A stretch of DNA of 5,498 nucleotides. Source: Bacillota bacterium (GTDB lineage: Bacteria; Bacillota; Clostridia; Clostridiales; Clostridiaceae). Location: assembly GCA_023424785.1 (NCBI GenBank), contig JAFADP010000076.1, positions 1 to 5,498 of the forward strand, read 5' to 3'. Numbering within the stretch: the stretch's first letter is position 1; each line of letters starts with the position of its first letter. Shown in pieces: positions 1 through 5,498 of the stretch. Both the position numbers and the translations under genes were made by a program. The notes beneath the pieces were generated by a model. It saw only the letters and a list, made by a program, of their open reading frames with translations, had not been told where the DNA came from and searched no databases.

Positions 1-394
1 TAAAGATGTACTTAAAGAAGATATTGAAAAAGAAGAGCTATTTTTAGGTGAAATTAATGGAGCTATTGCTTGTGCTTTTGTTATAAATGAAGAATATGAT
101 GAAGAATATAATGATGCAAATTGGGAATATAAGAATAGCAAATTTAAGGTTATCCATCGCCTTTGTGTTAATGTAGATTTTCAAAATATGGGCATTGGAA
201 AACGAGTTATGAAAATTATAGAAGAAGAGTTAAGAAAAGAAAATGTAGAATGTATAAGATTAGATACATTTTCAAAAAATCCATTTTCAATAAAATTATA
301 TGAGAATATAGGATTTAAAAAAGTGGGAGAAGCTAATTGGAGAAAAGGCTTATTTAATATATATGAAAAAAATATATTAAATGTGTATAATTAA
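1..394 (+). CDS. GNAT family N-acetyltransferase (5' end outside window)
   Basis: This is the C-terminal part of a GNAT acetyltransferase, which moves an acetyl group from acetyl-CoA to an amine. The frame is open from the first full codon at base 2, with 130 residues visible before the TAA at 392-394. Visible residues 51-58 (IHRLCVNV) are the family's core beta strand. Residues 61-66 (QNMGIG) fit the acetyl-CoA pyrophosphate loop Q/R-x-x-G-x-G/A, followed by an amphipathic helix. Residues 88-105 hold the usual N-P-x-S-x-x-L-Y-E-N-x-G-F signature, with Tyr100 where many GNATs keep the general acid. The ATG at 188 lies inside the pyrophosphate loop and cannot be the start; the real start is left of the window. 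The substrate cannot be inferred. The gene converges on the DUF4317 gene and ends at a shared terminator. The family call is secure; any more specific name would be a guess. Confidence 0.93.
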   Translation, partial: KDVLKEDIEKEELFLGEINGAIACAFVINEEYDEEYNDANWEYKNSKFKVIHRLCVNVDFQNMGIGKRVMKIIEEELRKENVECIRLDTFSKNPFSIKLYENIGFKKVGEANWRKGLFNIYEKNILNVYN

Positions 395-413
395 TTTAAT
401 ATCATTATTATAG

Positions 414-449
414 AAAAAAGAGGATTGAATATTTTGAATCCTCTTTTTT
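414..449. terminator. Bidirectional rho-independent terminator between convergent genes
   Basis: A perfect 13 bp stem (414-426 paired with 437-449) closes a 10-base loop. The stem is GAGGATT/AATCCTC preceded by six A and followed by six T, so a U-tract is made on whichever strand is transcribed. It lies 20 bp after the acetyltransferase stop and 9 bp beyond the DUF4317 stop on the other strand, so it probably ends both transcripts. Confidence 0.9.
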
Positions 450-457
450 ATTATAAG

Positions 458-1777
458 TTATATTAAATTATCTACTCCATTAACTGTAGCTTGTTCATCT
501 TCATTAATAGGAATAACTATGCATTTTTTGCCATCAATTATTTGAGATGTTATTTCATGTACTTTTTCTGGTTTTACTTGAAGAATAACATCATAATTAC
601 CACTACTTAAATTATGTTCAGAAGTTTCATTAAGAGATTCATCTAAAGACATATTCTCATCATTTTCAGAAGAGGTATTTTCCTTATCTGCAGCAACTTC
701 TTTTTTAACTTCTTCAAGTCTAGTTTGAAGTATTTCTACCTGTTTAACAAGATGTTCTTCTTTTTTTCTTTGCTCATTTGCTTTAAGAGCTTTTTTATCA
801 ATTAAATTTTCTGCTAAAGGAATATCATCACCAAAGTTTTCAGTATATGATTTTTCAATTTTACTAGAAATTTCTTCAGGAACACCACTTTCTACTAAAA
901 GATTTTGTATATCTTTATTAGTTAATGCTATAGGTTCTGCATCTGTATCTTCATATATTGCATTATAGTCATCTATCATACTATTTAGATTTTCTTGTAC
1001 TTCCATAAAGATTTTTTCAGCCTTCTTTTCATCAGCACTAAAAGAATCCTTAATAATTGATTGGAAGGTTTCTTTTTGTATAGTAGCTGTTTGTTTTGAA
1101 TAACATCCTAAAGCATTTTCCATTAATTCAGGATGTGTATCCTTTGGATTTTTTGTGTAATACATAATAGAGTTAACATCTGAACTACGATTAATAAAAG
1201 CAGGAAATACAAATCCATTAGTTGGAGCCTCTACAACCCAATCTCTAATACGTGCTTTAATTTTGTTTTCTTCTTCAAAGTATCTAAGACCAGGACTTGA
1301 AAGAGAAACAGGACATATTGCACATAATACATATTCATATACTTCTTCAGATTCATCTAACTTTGCATTATCAGTAGTTTTAGTAATAACATCATAAGCA
1401 TCATGAAAAATAAGTATTATAAAGTTACCAGTATAATCATAATTATTTATAATACTTTCATAAAAATCATCAAGAAGAGCATCATCTTTTAATTTGCTGT
1501 TTTTAAGCTTCATAAGAGAAACTTGAGTTTCATTTATATGATCTTCATTAGTTGGAAAGTTAAGTTCTAAAATATTATTTCCAATAGTTCCTGAAAGCAC
1601 TTTTTTAGCAATTTCTAAGTATTTATAATATTCATCTTCCTCTAAATTTAGAAAGGTTTCTCTAAATTTTAAAATAATATGTTTTTCTCCATTAACATAG
1701 CAACCACACATTTTAGTGAAGGTACAATAGTCTTTTTTTAAACGCTTCTTTAATTCAAGTATATCTTTCTTCCTCAT
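458..1777 (-). CDS. DUF4317 family protein, function unknown
   Basis: The 439-residue protein matches what I recall of the DUF4317 family (Pfam PF14199) of Clostridia and related gut Firmicutes. The N-terminus has the K-K-D-I-x-E-L-K-x-R-x-K-K-D opening, then C-T-F-T-K-M-C-G-C-Y-V (18-28), N-L-E-E-D-E-Y-Y-K-Y-L-E-I-A-K-K (44-59) and L-S-G-T-I-G-N-N (61-68), all typical of it. Other cysteines are C152 and C155 (CAIC), C225 and C419. Residues 330-362 look like a charged coiled coil, 363-392 are a low-complexity acidic/serine linker, and 395-432 form a small conserved tail module. No signal peptide or membrane segment is seen, so it is probably cytosolic. No role is established to my knowledge. 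The start is the ATG at 1777, because it sits 5 bases after AAGGTGG; the in-frame GTG at 1786 lies inside that ribosome binding site. It is a single-gene unit with a terminator at its 3' end, divergent from the cysteine-cluster gene. Confidence 0.9.
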   Translation of the reverse strand: MRKKDILELKKRLKKDYCTFTKMCGCYVNGEKHIILKFRETFLNLEEDEYYKYLEIAKKVLSGTIGNNILELNFPTNEDHINETQVSLMKLKNSKLKDDALLDDFYESIINNYDYTGNFIILIFHDAYDVITKTTDNAKLDESEEVYEYVLCAICPVSLSSPGLRYFEEENKIKARIRDWVVEAPTNGFVFPAFINRSSDVNSIMYYTKNPKDTHPELMENALGCYSKQTATIQKETFQSIIKDSFSADEKKAEKIFMEVQENLNSMIDDYNAIYEDTDAEPIALTNKDIQNLLVESGVPEEISSKIEKSYTENFGDDIPLAENLIDKKALKANEQRKKEEHLVKQVEILQTRLEEVKKEVAADKENTSSENDENMSLDESLNETSEHNLSSGNYDVILQVKPEKVHEITSQIIDGKKCIVIPINEDEQATVNGVDNLI

Positions 1778-1782
1778 ATATA

Positions 1783-1789
1783 CCACCTT
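1783..1789 (-). promoter_or_regulatory. Ribosome binding site of the DUF4317 gene
   Basis: On the - strand this reads AAGGTGG, 5 bases before the ATG at 1777. It decides the start: the frame is open back to a GTG at 1786, but that codon is part of the Shine-Dalgarno sequence. Confidence 0.75.
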
Positions 1790-1877
1790 AATTTAATATT
1801 TTCATAGTTACTATATTAACATTATTATCTAATGTATTAAAGCTTTTATATTTAGTAATATTCTTTTCTATTACAAA

Positions 1878-1906
1878 TTATATTTTTACTGTATTATTGA
1901 AAAATA
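1878..1906 (-). promoter_or_regulatory. Possible promoter of the DUF4317 gene
   Basis: On the - strand a perfect TATAAT lies at 1883-1878. With a 17-base spacer the -35 would be TATTTT (1906-1901), a poor match. Transcription would begin near 1871, giving a leader of about 94 bases. In DNA this AT-rich, -10-like sequences arise by chance, and TATAGT at 1815-1810 is a weaker alternative. Confidence 0.3.
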
Positions 1907-1926
1907 ATAATAAAATTTATTACAAT
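1897..1926 (+). promoter_or_regulatory. Likely promoter of the cysteine-cluster gene
   Basis: TTGAAA (1897-1902) and TACAAT (1921-1926) are separated by 18 bases and resemble a sigma-A promoter with one mismatch in each box. Transcription would start near 1933, giving a leader of about 33 bases. The -35 side abuts the putative promoter of the divergent DUF4317 gene, so the two could compete for polymerase. Confidence 0.5.
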
Positions 1927-1965
1927 TATTATATATAGTGGTAATAAGTTTGTGGGGATGATTAT

Positions 1966-2454
1966 ATGTCTATAGAGTTTTCAAATATTCTAGATAGCAA
2001 AAAAGAGATTTATTTAAAAGCTTTAGAAAAGTCTAAGAAAGCTAAAAAGGAGAATATAGTTTTATGTGCAGAATGTAGAGGACTTTGTTGTAGAAAAAAA
2101 GGATGTGCATATTCTCCAGATGACTTTAAAGATTTATCCTTTGAGGGCCTTAAAAGAGAAATAGATAAAGGGTTTATATCTATAGCCTTTGAAGCACAAA
2201 ATATAGTTTTAAGAGCAAGGCATATAAATGCACATATTGTAGATATAGATAGCAAAGGTCCTTGTATGTTATTAACTGAAAAAGGGTGTATGCTTTCTTT
2301 TACAGAAAGGCCTAAGGAGGGGAGAGAACTTATACCAATAGAAAAAGGTATATGTATTTCAAGGTACTCTATAAAGGAATGTGCTAAGGAGTGGAAAAAA
2401 TATAATGAAGTTTTAGAAGAACTTAGAGATTATTATATAGACAAGCTATTATAA
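1966..2454 (+). CDS. YkgJ-like cysteine-cluster protein (CxxCxxCC domain)
   Basis: The 162-residue protein has nine cysteines: C34, C37, C41, C42, C47, C100, C108, C130 and C139. C34-x2-C37-x3-C41-C42 is the hallmark of the CxxCxxCC domain (Pfam PF03692), thought to bind zinc or iron and shared with YkgJ and the flagellin methylase FliB. The second half also fits: G-P-C-M-L-L (98-103), K-G-C (106-108) and E-R-P (114-116). One key residue differs: the family usually has R-P-x-x-C-R, but here it is RPKEGR with Gly119 in place of cysteine, while C130 and C139 may supply other ligands. An N-terminal helix (10-30) and a C-terminal helix (137-161) flank the cluster. No signal peptide or membrane segment is seen. 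The ATG follows GGGG (1954-1957) by 8 bases, a moderate ribosome binding site. The next gene starts 59 bases after the stop with no terminator between, so the two are probably co-transcribed. The cellular role is unknown. Confidence 0.82.
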   Translation: MSIEFSNILDSKKEIYLKALEKSKKAKKENIVLCAECRGLCCRKKGCAYSPDDFKDLSFEGLKREIDKGFISIAFEAQNIVLRARHINAHIVDIDSKGPCMLLTEKGCMLSFTERPKEGRELIPIEKGICISRYSIKECAKEWKKYNEVLEELRDYYIDKLL

Positions 2455-2498
2455 TATTAAAATAAAGCTTCGTAAGTAATGAAGAATCGTATTATTAT

Positions 2499-2507
2499 GA
2501 GAGGTGA
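2499..2507 (+). promoter_or_regulatory. Strong ribosome binding site before a TTG start
   Basis: GAGAGGTGA, a near-complete complement of the 16S rRNA 3' end, lies 6 bases before the TTG at 2514. It is the main reason for accepting that non-ATG start. Confidence 0.8.
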
Positions 2508-2513
2508 AATAAT

Positions 2514-2816
2514 TTGAAATATATATTATTAAGTGCAGACAGTGAGACGTTTGTTTATTTAGTTCCTGATGAAGTGGCTGATAACCTAAGAAAATACTGC
2601 ATTGAGTTTTGTAATAAATGGTTACTTAAAAGTCCAAATGCAAAGAAATATCGTATAAAGAATTCATTGTGTTACAATGAAGTAGACTTCATTGATTATT
2701 TGAATACTTGGATTTTTCCTGATACCCCTTCAAAATTTATTGAATCTATTGGATGGGTTAATTCAAAGGAAGATATTCCAAGTGAATATAGAGAATGTGA
2801 ATTTTTTAATTTTTAA
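2514..2816 (+). CDS. Conserved small protein of unknown function
   Basis: The 100-residue protein starts at TTG, supported by an excellent ribosome binding site and because it gives an M-K-Y-I-L-L-S first beta strand. No in-frame ATG lies nearby. It is soluble, acidic and rich in aromatic residues, with four cysteines (C29, C33, C53, C95) that do not form a metal-site pattern. Features that look conserved are V-P-D-E-V-A-D-N-L (17-25), Y-C-x-E-F-C (28-33), C-Y-N-E (53-56), D-F-I-D-Y-L-N-T-W (58-66) and F-P-D-x-P-S (68-73). From memory, similar uncharacterised proteins of this length occur in several gut Firmicutes, but I know no named family or function. The gene lies 59 bases after the cysteine-cluster gene and may be its operon partner; no convincing separate promoter is seen. 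Its G+C (about 28% by hand count) is slightly above the next gene's, too small a difference to prove transfer. Confidence 0.8.
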   Translation: MKYILLSADSETFVYLVPDEVADNLRKYCIEFCNKWLLKSPNAKKYRIKNSLCYNEVDFIDYLNTWIFPDTPSKFIESIGWVNSKEDIPSEYRECEFFNF

Positions 2817-2838
2817 GTTAATGATATTCATTAACTTA
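2814..2838 (+). terminator. Hairpin overlapping the stop codon, possible weak terminator
   Basis: A perfect 11 bp stem (2814-2824 with 2828-2838) closes a 3-base TAT loop and includes the TAA stop of the 100-residue protein. It is mostly A-T pairs and is followed by TTGTGATTT rather than a clean T-run, so termination would be weak. It could instead protect the 3' end of the message. Confidence 0.4.
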
Positions 2839-2954
2839 TTGTGATTTAGAAGCAAAGTGAACAAGTCAAATTGCCACTTTTATATGTCCATTATCAACAG
2901 TGGTTTAAAACAGGGCTTTATTTTTATATGAAGTTTAAAATTTTCTACTGAATA
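2839..2954. other. Non-coding gap, possibly degraded sequence
   Basis: No convincing gene lies here. The longest + strand frame in this stretch is about 24 codons (from GTG at 2857 to TGA at 2929) and has no ribosome binding site. The segment has a less A/T-monotonous composition than the surrounding spacers. It includes AAAGTG (2854-2859) and CACTTT (2875-2880) as short inverted arms, and CCACT (2874-2878) with AGTGG (2899-2903). This texture recalls the ends of insertion sequences, perhaps IS21-like, but no transposase fragment or target duplication is visible. It is recorded as the content of the gap rather than as an identified element. Confidence 0.25.
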
Positions 2955-2970
2955 TTACCTAATTTGGTAA
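2955..2970. promoter_or_regulatory. Palindrome over the -35 region, possible operator
   Basis: TTACCTAATTTGGTAA is a 16 bp inverted repeat in which 7 of 8 base pairs match about a centre between 2962 and 2963; only 2960/2965 (T/T) fails. It covers the -35 element and the start of the spacer, where a dimeric repressor would block polymerase. No regulator gene lies in the window, and the binding protein is unknown. Confidence 0.4.
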
Positions 2971-2984
2971 ATATACAGTATAAT
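2955..2984 (+). promoter_or_regulatory. Promoter of the HEAT-like protein gene
   Basis: A perfect TATAAT (2979-2984) lies 18 bases after TTACCT (2955-2960), a weak -35. Transcription would start near 2991, giving a leader of about 33 bases that ends in a strong ribosome binding site. A weak -35 with a perfect -10 is common at regulated promoters. Confidence 0.55.
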
Positions 2985-3007
2985 AATATAAGAGATGTAA
3001 GTTGACA

Positions 3008-3015
3008 AGAGGTGA
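3008..3015 (+). promoter_or_regulatory. Ribosome binding site of the HEAT-like gene
   Basis: AGAGGTGA lies 8 bases before the ATG at 3024. The in-frame GTG at 3012 lies within this motif, so it cannot be the real start. The motif is almost identical to the one before the TTG at 2514. Confidence 0.8.
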
Positions 3016-3023
3016 AATTAAAC

Positions 3024-4712
3024 ATGAAAATAATAAATTTCAGACCTAAACAAAAAGATAAGTCAATATATTCAATGCTTAAAAGTTGTACTAATGGAAG
3101 TAAGTTAGATGATAATAAATTTGATGAATTAATTAATCCTACAGTAGAAGGAGAATTAAAAATAAGTTCGGGATTTTTAGATCAATTTGGAATAAATGAT
3201 AAAGATAGAAGTGAACAAGTTCCTAAAATACTAGAAGTCATTTTAAAAATTTATAATGATGAAATATTATTTAAAGATATTGAAAATGAACTTAAAAATA
3301 TAAATTTCAAAACTTTAAATATAATAGATGAAGTACTTAAGAAATTAAATAATGATAACTATAACGTCCATACTTATGAAACTTTTAAAAAACTTATGTA
3401 TGAAACTAGTGACAAGGAAGTATTTAAGTTTAGTGTAGAAATGACTGGAGTTATAGGACTTTGTGAAGAGTTAATTGATGATTATGTATTAATTGGTCAA
3501 AGTGAGGAATTTTCAAAATATATTTCTTTTATATTATGTGTATGGCGTGATAACCCTAAGTTTTTAGATGGATTATTTCATTTACTTGATAATAGTAGTA
3601 ACTGGGGATCTATAAATTATGCTGAAATGTTAATGGATAAAGAAGATATAATGAGTGATATTAAAAATCAAAGAAGAATTTTAATAGGAGCATTAAAGAA
3701 TAACTGCATTCCAATGGAAATAGGATATTATTTAGCATCATCATTAAATATAGAAGAGCTATGTAAAATTTCTCATGGAGATAGAAATTTAAGTGAGGCT
3801 TTTGTAGATTTGTATTATACATTATTTTTTGAAAGAGAGCCTTCAGGAGGAATACTAGATTTAGATGATCCATTAAAGTATATTAATTCATATTTAAAGT
3901 GTGTTAAATATAGTAAGTTTAAAGATATTAATTTTGTTGGTATGAAAAACATTTATAGATTTATAAGTGATAAAAATAATAGCAATGAGTTTATAGAAAA
4001 ATATAATAAAGAAACTTTTGATTTAATAAAAAATGAAGTAGAAGCATTATGGGAAAATATAAATACAGTTAATAATCTTAAGGAAGTAATTAATGAAGGA
4101 ACAGATTATATTTATGATCTTGCTTATTATGTTAGAGAAAATAAAATAAAAGAAGTAATTCCAGAACTTGAAAAAATATATAAGGAAAAAGAAGAGGAGC
4201 ATCCTTATTTAGAGCAGCTTTTAAGTGAGCTAGGTAGTGATAGTATAAAAAAATATATATATAAAGAACTTAAAAAGGAATATAAAAACAGACTTAAAGG
4301 AGATAAGAAATATTCTTATATAAACTTATTTGGAGATGAATATAAGTTAGTACAAAAAATACAGTATAAAATAGATATTTTAGCATGGGAAGGTACAAAG
4401 GACTATGATTTAATAGGAAAAATGCTAGAAGATTATAACCCTGAAATAAGATGTAAAGCGTTAAAGGTTATAAATAAAGCAATTTATTATACAGATGATA
4501 AATCTATTATGGATAAAGTGAAAGAAAGATTATGTGATGGACCATTATATGTAAGAAAGGAAGCACTTAAATTATGTAAAAATATAAATTTTAAAATAAC
4601 TTCTGAAGAAAAAAATTATATTTTAGAAAAAATAAAAGAAAGAGAAGGAGAGGAAAGTATTAATGGTGAAGATAGCTTTACTAATAATATAAATGACATA
4701 TTATATTTCTAG
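3024..4712 (+). CDS. Uncharacterised alpha-helical protein with C-terminal HEAT-like repeats
   Basis: The 562-residue protein appears all-helical, soluble and rich in Lys, Glu, Asn and Ile. It shows no signal peptide, membrane segment, nucleotide-binding loop or catalytic motif that I recognise. Near the C-terminus two segments fit HEAT or PBS-lyase-like repeats: 463-486 (L-E-D-Y-N-P-E-I-R-C-K-A-L-K-V-I) and 496-520 (L-C-D-G-P-L-Y-V-R-K-E-A-L-K-L). Both have the D/N-x-x-P-x-V/I-R-x-x-A-L core and lie 35 residues apart (Arg476 to Arg511), close to a usual repeat length. The earlier part (about 90-440) may be more divergent solenoid. Such proteins generally act as binding scaffolds; the partner here is unknown. 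The start is the ATG at 3024, 8 bases after AGAGGTGA; the upstream GTG at 3012 lies inside that site. The gene has its own promoter with a possible operator. The aldo/keto reductase begins 56 bases later with no terminator between, suggesting one transcript. Confidence 0.75.
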   Translation: MKIINFRPKQKDKSIYSMLKSCTNGSKLDDNKFDELINPTVEGELKISSGFLDQFGINDKDRSEQVPKILEVILKIYNDEILFKDIENELKNINFKTLNIIDEVLKKLNNDNYNVHTYETFKKLMYETSDKEVFKFSVEMTGVIGLCEELIDDYVLIGQSEEFSKYISFILCVWRDNPKFLDGLFHLLDNSSNWGSINYAEMLMDKEDIMSDIKNQRRILIGALKNNCIPMEIGYYLASSLNIEELCKISHGDRNLSEAFVDLYYTLFFEREPSGGILDLDDPLKYINSYLKCVKYSKFKDINFVGMKNIYRFISDKNNSNEFIEKYNKETFDLIKNEVEALWENINTVNNLKEVINEGTDYIYDLAYYVRENKIKEVIPELEKIYKEKEEEHPYLEQLLSELGSDSIKKYIYKELKKEYKNRLKGDKKYSYINLFGDEYKLVQKIQYKIDILAWEGTKDYDLIGKMLEDYNPEIRCKALKVINKAIYYTDDKSIMDKVKERLCDGPLYVRKEALKLCKNINFKITSEEKNYILEKIKEREGEESINGEDSFTNNINDILYF

Positions 4713-4768
4713 GTATATACTTATAGAAGAAAATATAAATAACATTAGGGGAAAAGGTAAAAGGTATT

Positions 4769-5498
4769 ATGAATAATAAATATAAAGTATTAAGTAATGG
4801 AGTTAAAATTCCTTCAGTAGGTTTTGGAACATATAAATCTGGAAGTGATGAAGAAAGTGCTAAAATAATAAAAAATGCTTTAAGTGTAGGATATAGAATG
4901 ATAGATACTGCTTCTTTTTATGGCAATGAAGTGGGAATAGGAAATGGAATAAAAGAAAGTGGAGTAAATAGAGAAGAAATATTCATAGTAACAAAGCTTT
5001 GGAATGATGATCATGGATATGAAAAGACTATTGAAGCTTTTAATAAATCATTAGAAAGATTACAAGTAGATTATATAGATTTATATTTGATACATTGGCC
5101 AAATGAGTTAAATGCTGAAACATGGAGAGCTTTTGAACATTTATATAAAATAGGAAAAGTAAAAGCTATAGGAGTATGTAACTTTAAAGTAAGTCACTTA
5201 GAAGAATTAAAGAAAACTGCAAAAATAATGCCAATGGTTAATCAAGTTGAAATCCACCCATCAAGCATTAAAGAAAATATGTTAAATTACTGCAATGAAA
5301 ATAATATTGAAGTGGTGGCATGGAGTCCAATTATGAGGGGAAAGGTATTTTCCAATGAAACTATAATTGCCTTAGCAGAAAAGTATAAAAAAACAATAGC
5401 ACAAATAATATTAAGATGGCATGTACAAAGAGGTGTTATTCCAATACCAAAATCATCAAATGAAGAAAGAATAAAAGAAAACCTTGATATTTTTGATT
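4769..5498 (+). CDS. Aldo/keto reductase, NADPH-dependent (3' end outside window)
   Basis: This is a cytosolic aldo/keto reductase that would reduce aldehydes or ketones with NADPH. The first 243 residues are visible, of a family length of about 270-290. The catalytic tetrad is complete: Asp46, Tyr51, Lys76 and His109. Family signatures are in order: G-F-G-T (18-21), R-x-I-D-T-A-x-x-Y-G-N-E (43-54), D-L-Y-L-I-H-W-P (104-111), G-K-V-K-A-I-G-V-C-N-F (129-139, with Cys137 where Ser is usual), N-Q-V-E-I-H-P (158-164) and the cofactor segment I-P-K-S-S with Arg234 and Asn238, where Lys228 and Arg234 are expected to bind the NADPH 2'-phosphate. It resembles the AKR5-type reductases often labelled 2,5-diketo-D-gluconate reductase, but the substrate cannot be inferred. 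The ATG at 4769 follows AAAAGG by only 4 bases, with a second AAAAGG 11 bases upstream, so the ribosome binding site is not ideal. It is probably read through from the HEAT-like gene. Confidence 0.95.
   Translation, partial: MNNKYKVLSNGVKIPSVGFGTYKSGSDEESAKIIKNALSVGYRMIDTASFYGNEVGIGNGIKESGVNREEIFIVTKLWNDDHGYEKTIEAFNKSLERLQVDYIDLYLIHWPNELNAETWRAFEHLYKIGKVKAIGVCNFKVSHLEELKKTAKIMPMVNQVEIHPSSIKENMLNYCNENNIEVVAWSPIMRGKVFSNETIIALAEKYKKTIAQIILRWHVQRGVIPIPKSSNEERIKENLDIFD

Noticed and set aside
1790..1965. Possible riboswitch or small RNA in the divergent spacer
   Set aside because: Only AT-rich sequence with a weak inverted repeat (GTAATA 1855-1860, TATTAC 1869-1874) is present; there is no GC-containing stem or terminator.
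2010..2255. 81-codon open frame on the - strand
   Set aside because: It lies wholly inside the cysteine-cluster gene, has no ribosome binding site, and reflects the complementary strand of a convincing protein.
1966..2816. Toxin-antitoxin or toxin-immunity pair formed by the cysteine-cluster and 100-residue proteins
   Set aside because: Neither protein shows toxin, nuclease or DNA-binding features, and no secretion-associated gene lies nearby; gene pairing alone is not enough.
2857..2931. Short GTG-started frame of about 24 codons in the spacer
   Set aside because: It has no Shine-Dalgarno sequence, no recognisable product, and is no longer than expected by chance.
3661..3873. 70-codon open frame on the - strand
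   Set aside because: It lies inside the HEAT-like gene, its Leu/Phe/Tyr-rich product is typical of the reverse of AT-rich coding sequence, and no start signal is seen.
1..5498. CRISPR array, tRNA/rRNA genes, prophage or intact transposase
   Set aside because: I saw no regularly spaced direct repeats, no tRNA-like cloverleaf and no phage or transposase reading frames on either strand.

Overview
The window is very AT-rich (roughly a quarter G+C where counted by hand). It has strong AGAGGTGA-type Shine-Dalgarno sequences and consensus TATAAT -10 boxes, and AAA/ATA/GAA-rich codon use. Together with a DUF4317-type protein this points to a low-GC Firmicute, most likely Clostridium in the narrow sense. 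The species cannot be told from this sequence.

Layout. The left edge holds the C-terminal 130 residues of a GNAT acetyltransferase on the + strand. It converges on a DUF4317 family gene on the - strand, and the two share one bidirectional hairpin terminator. The DUF4317 gene is divergent, across about 190 bp, from a cysteine-cluster (YkgJ/CxxCxxCC-like) gene on the + strand. A 100-residue protein of unknown function follows 59 bp later, with a TTG start and a strong ribosome binding site. Next comes a 207 bp gap holding a hairpin over the stop codon, a stretch that may be degraded sequence, and a promoter with a palindrome over its -35 region. That promoter drives a 562-residue alpha-helical protein with HEAT-like repeats at its C-terminal end. 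An aldo/keto reductase follows after 56 bp, probably in the same transcript, and runs off the right edge.

How the genes relate. Nothing here assembles into a recognisable pathway, mobile element or defence system. The window reads as ordinary chromosome made of short transcription units: the two ends carry common enzymes (acetyltransferase, NADPH-dependent reductase), and the centre carries four proteins whose cellular roles are unknown. The points most worth a second look are the HEAT-like protein with its possible operator, the altered cysteine pattern of the YkgJ-like protein, and the start codons. For two genes the longest open frame begins at a GTG inside the Shine-Dalgarno region, so the true start is the ATG downstream.
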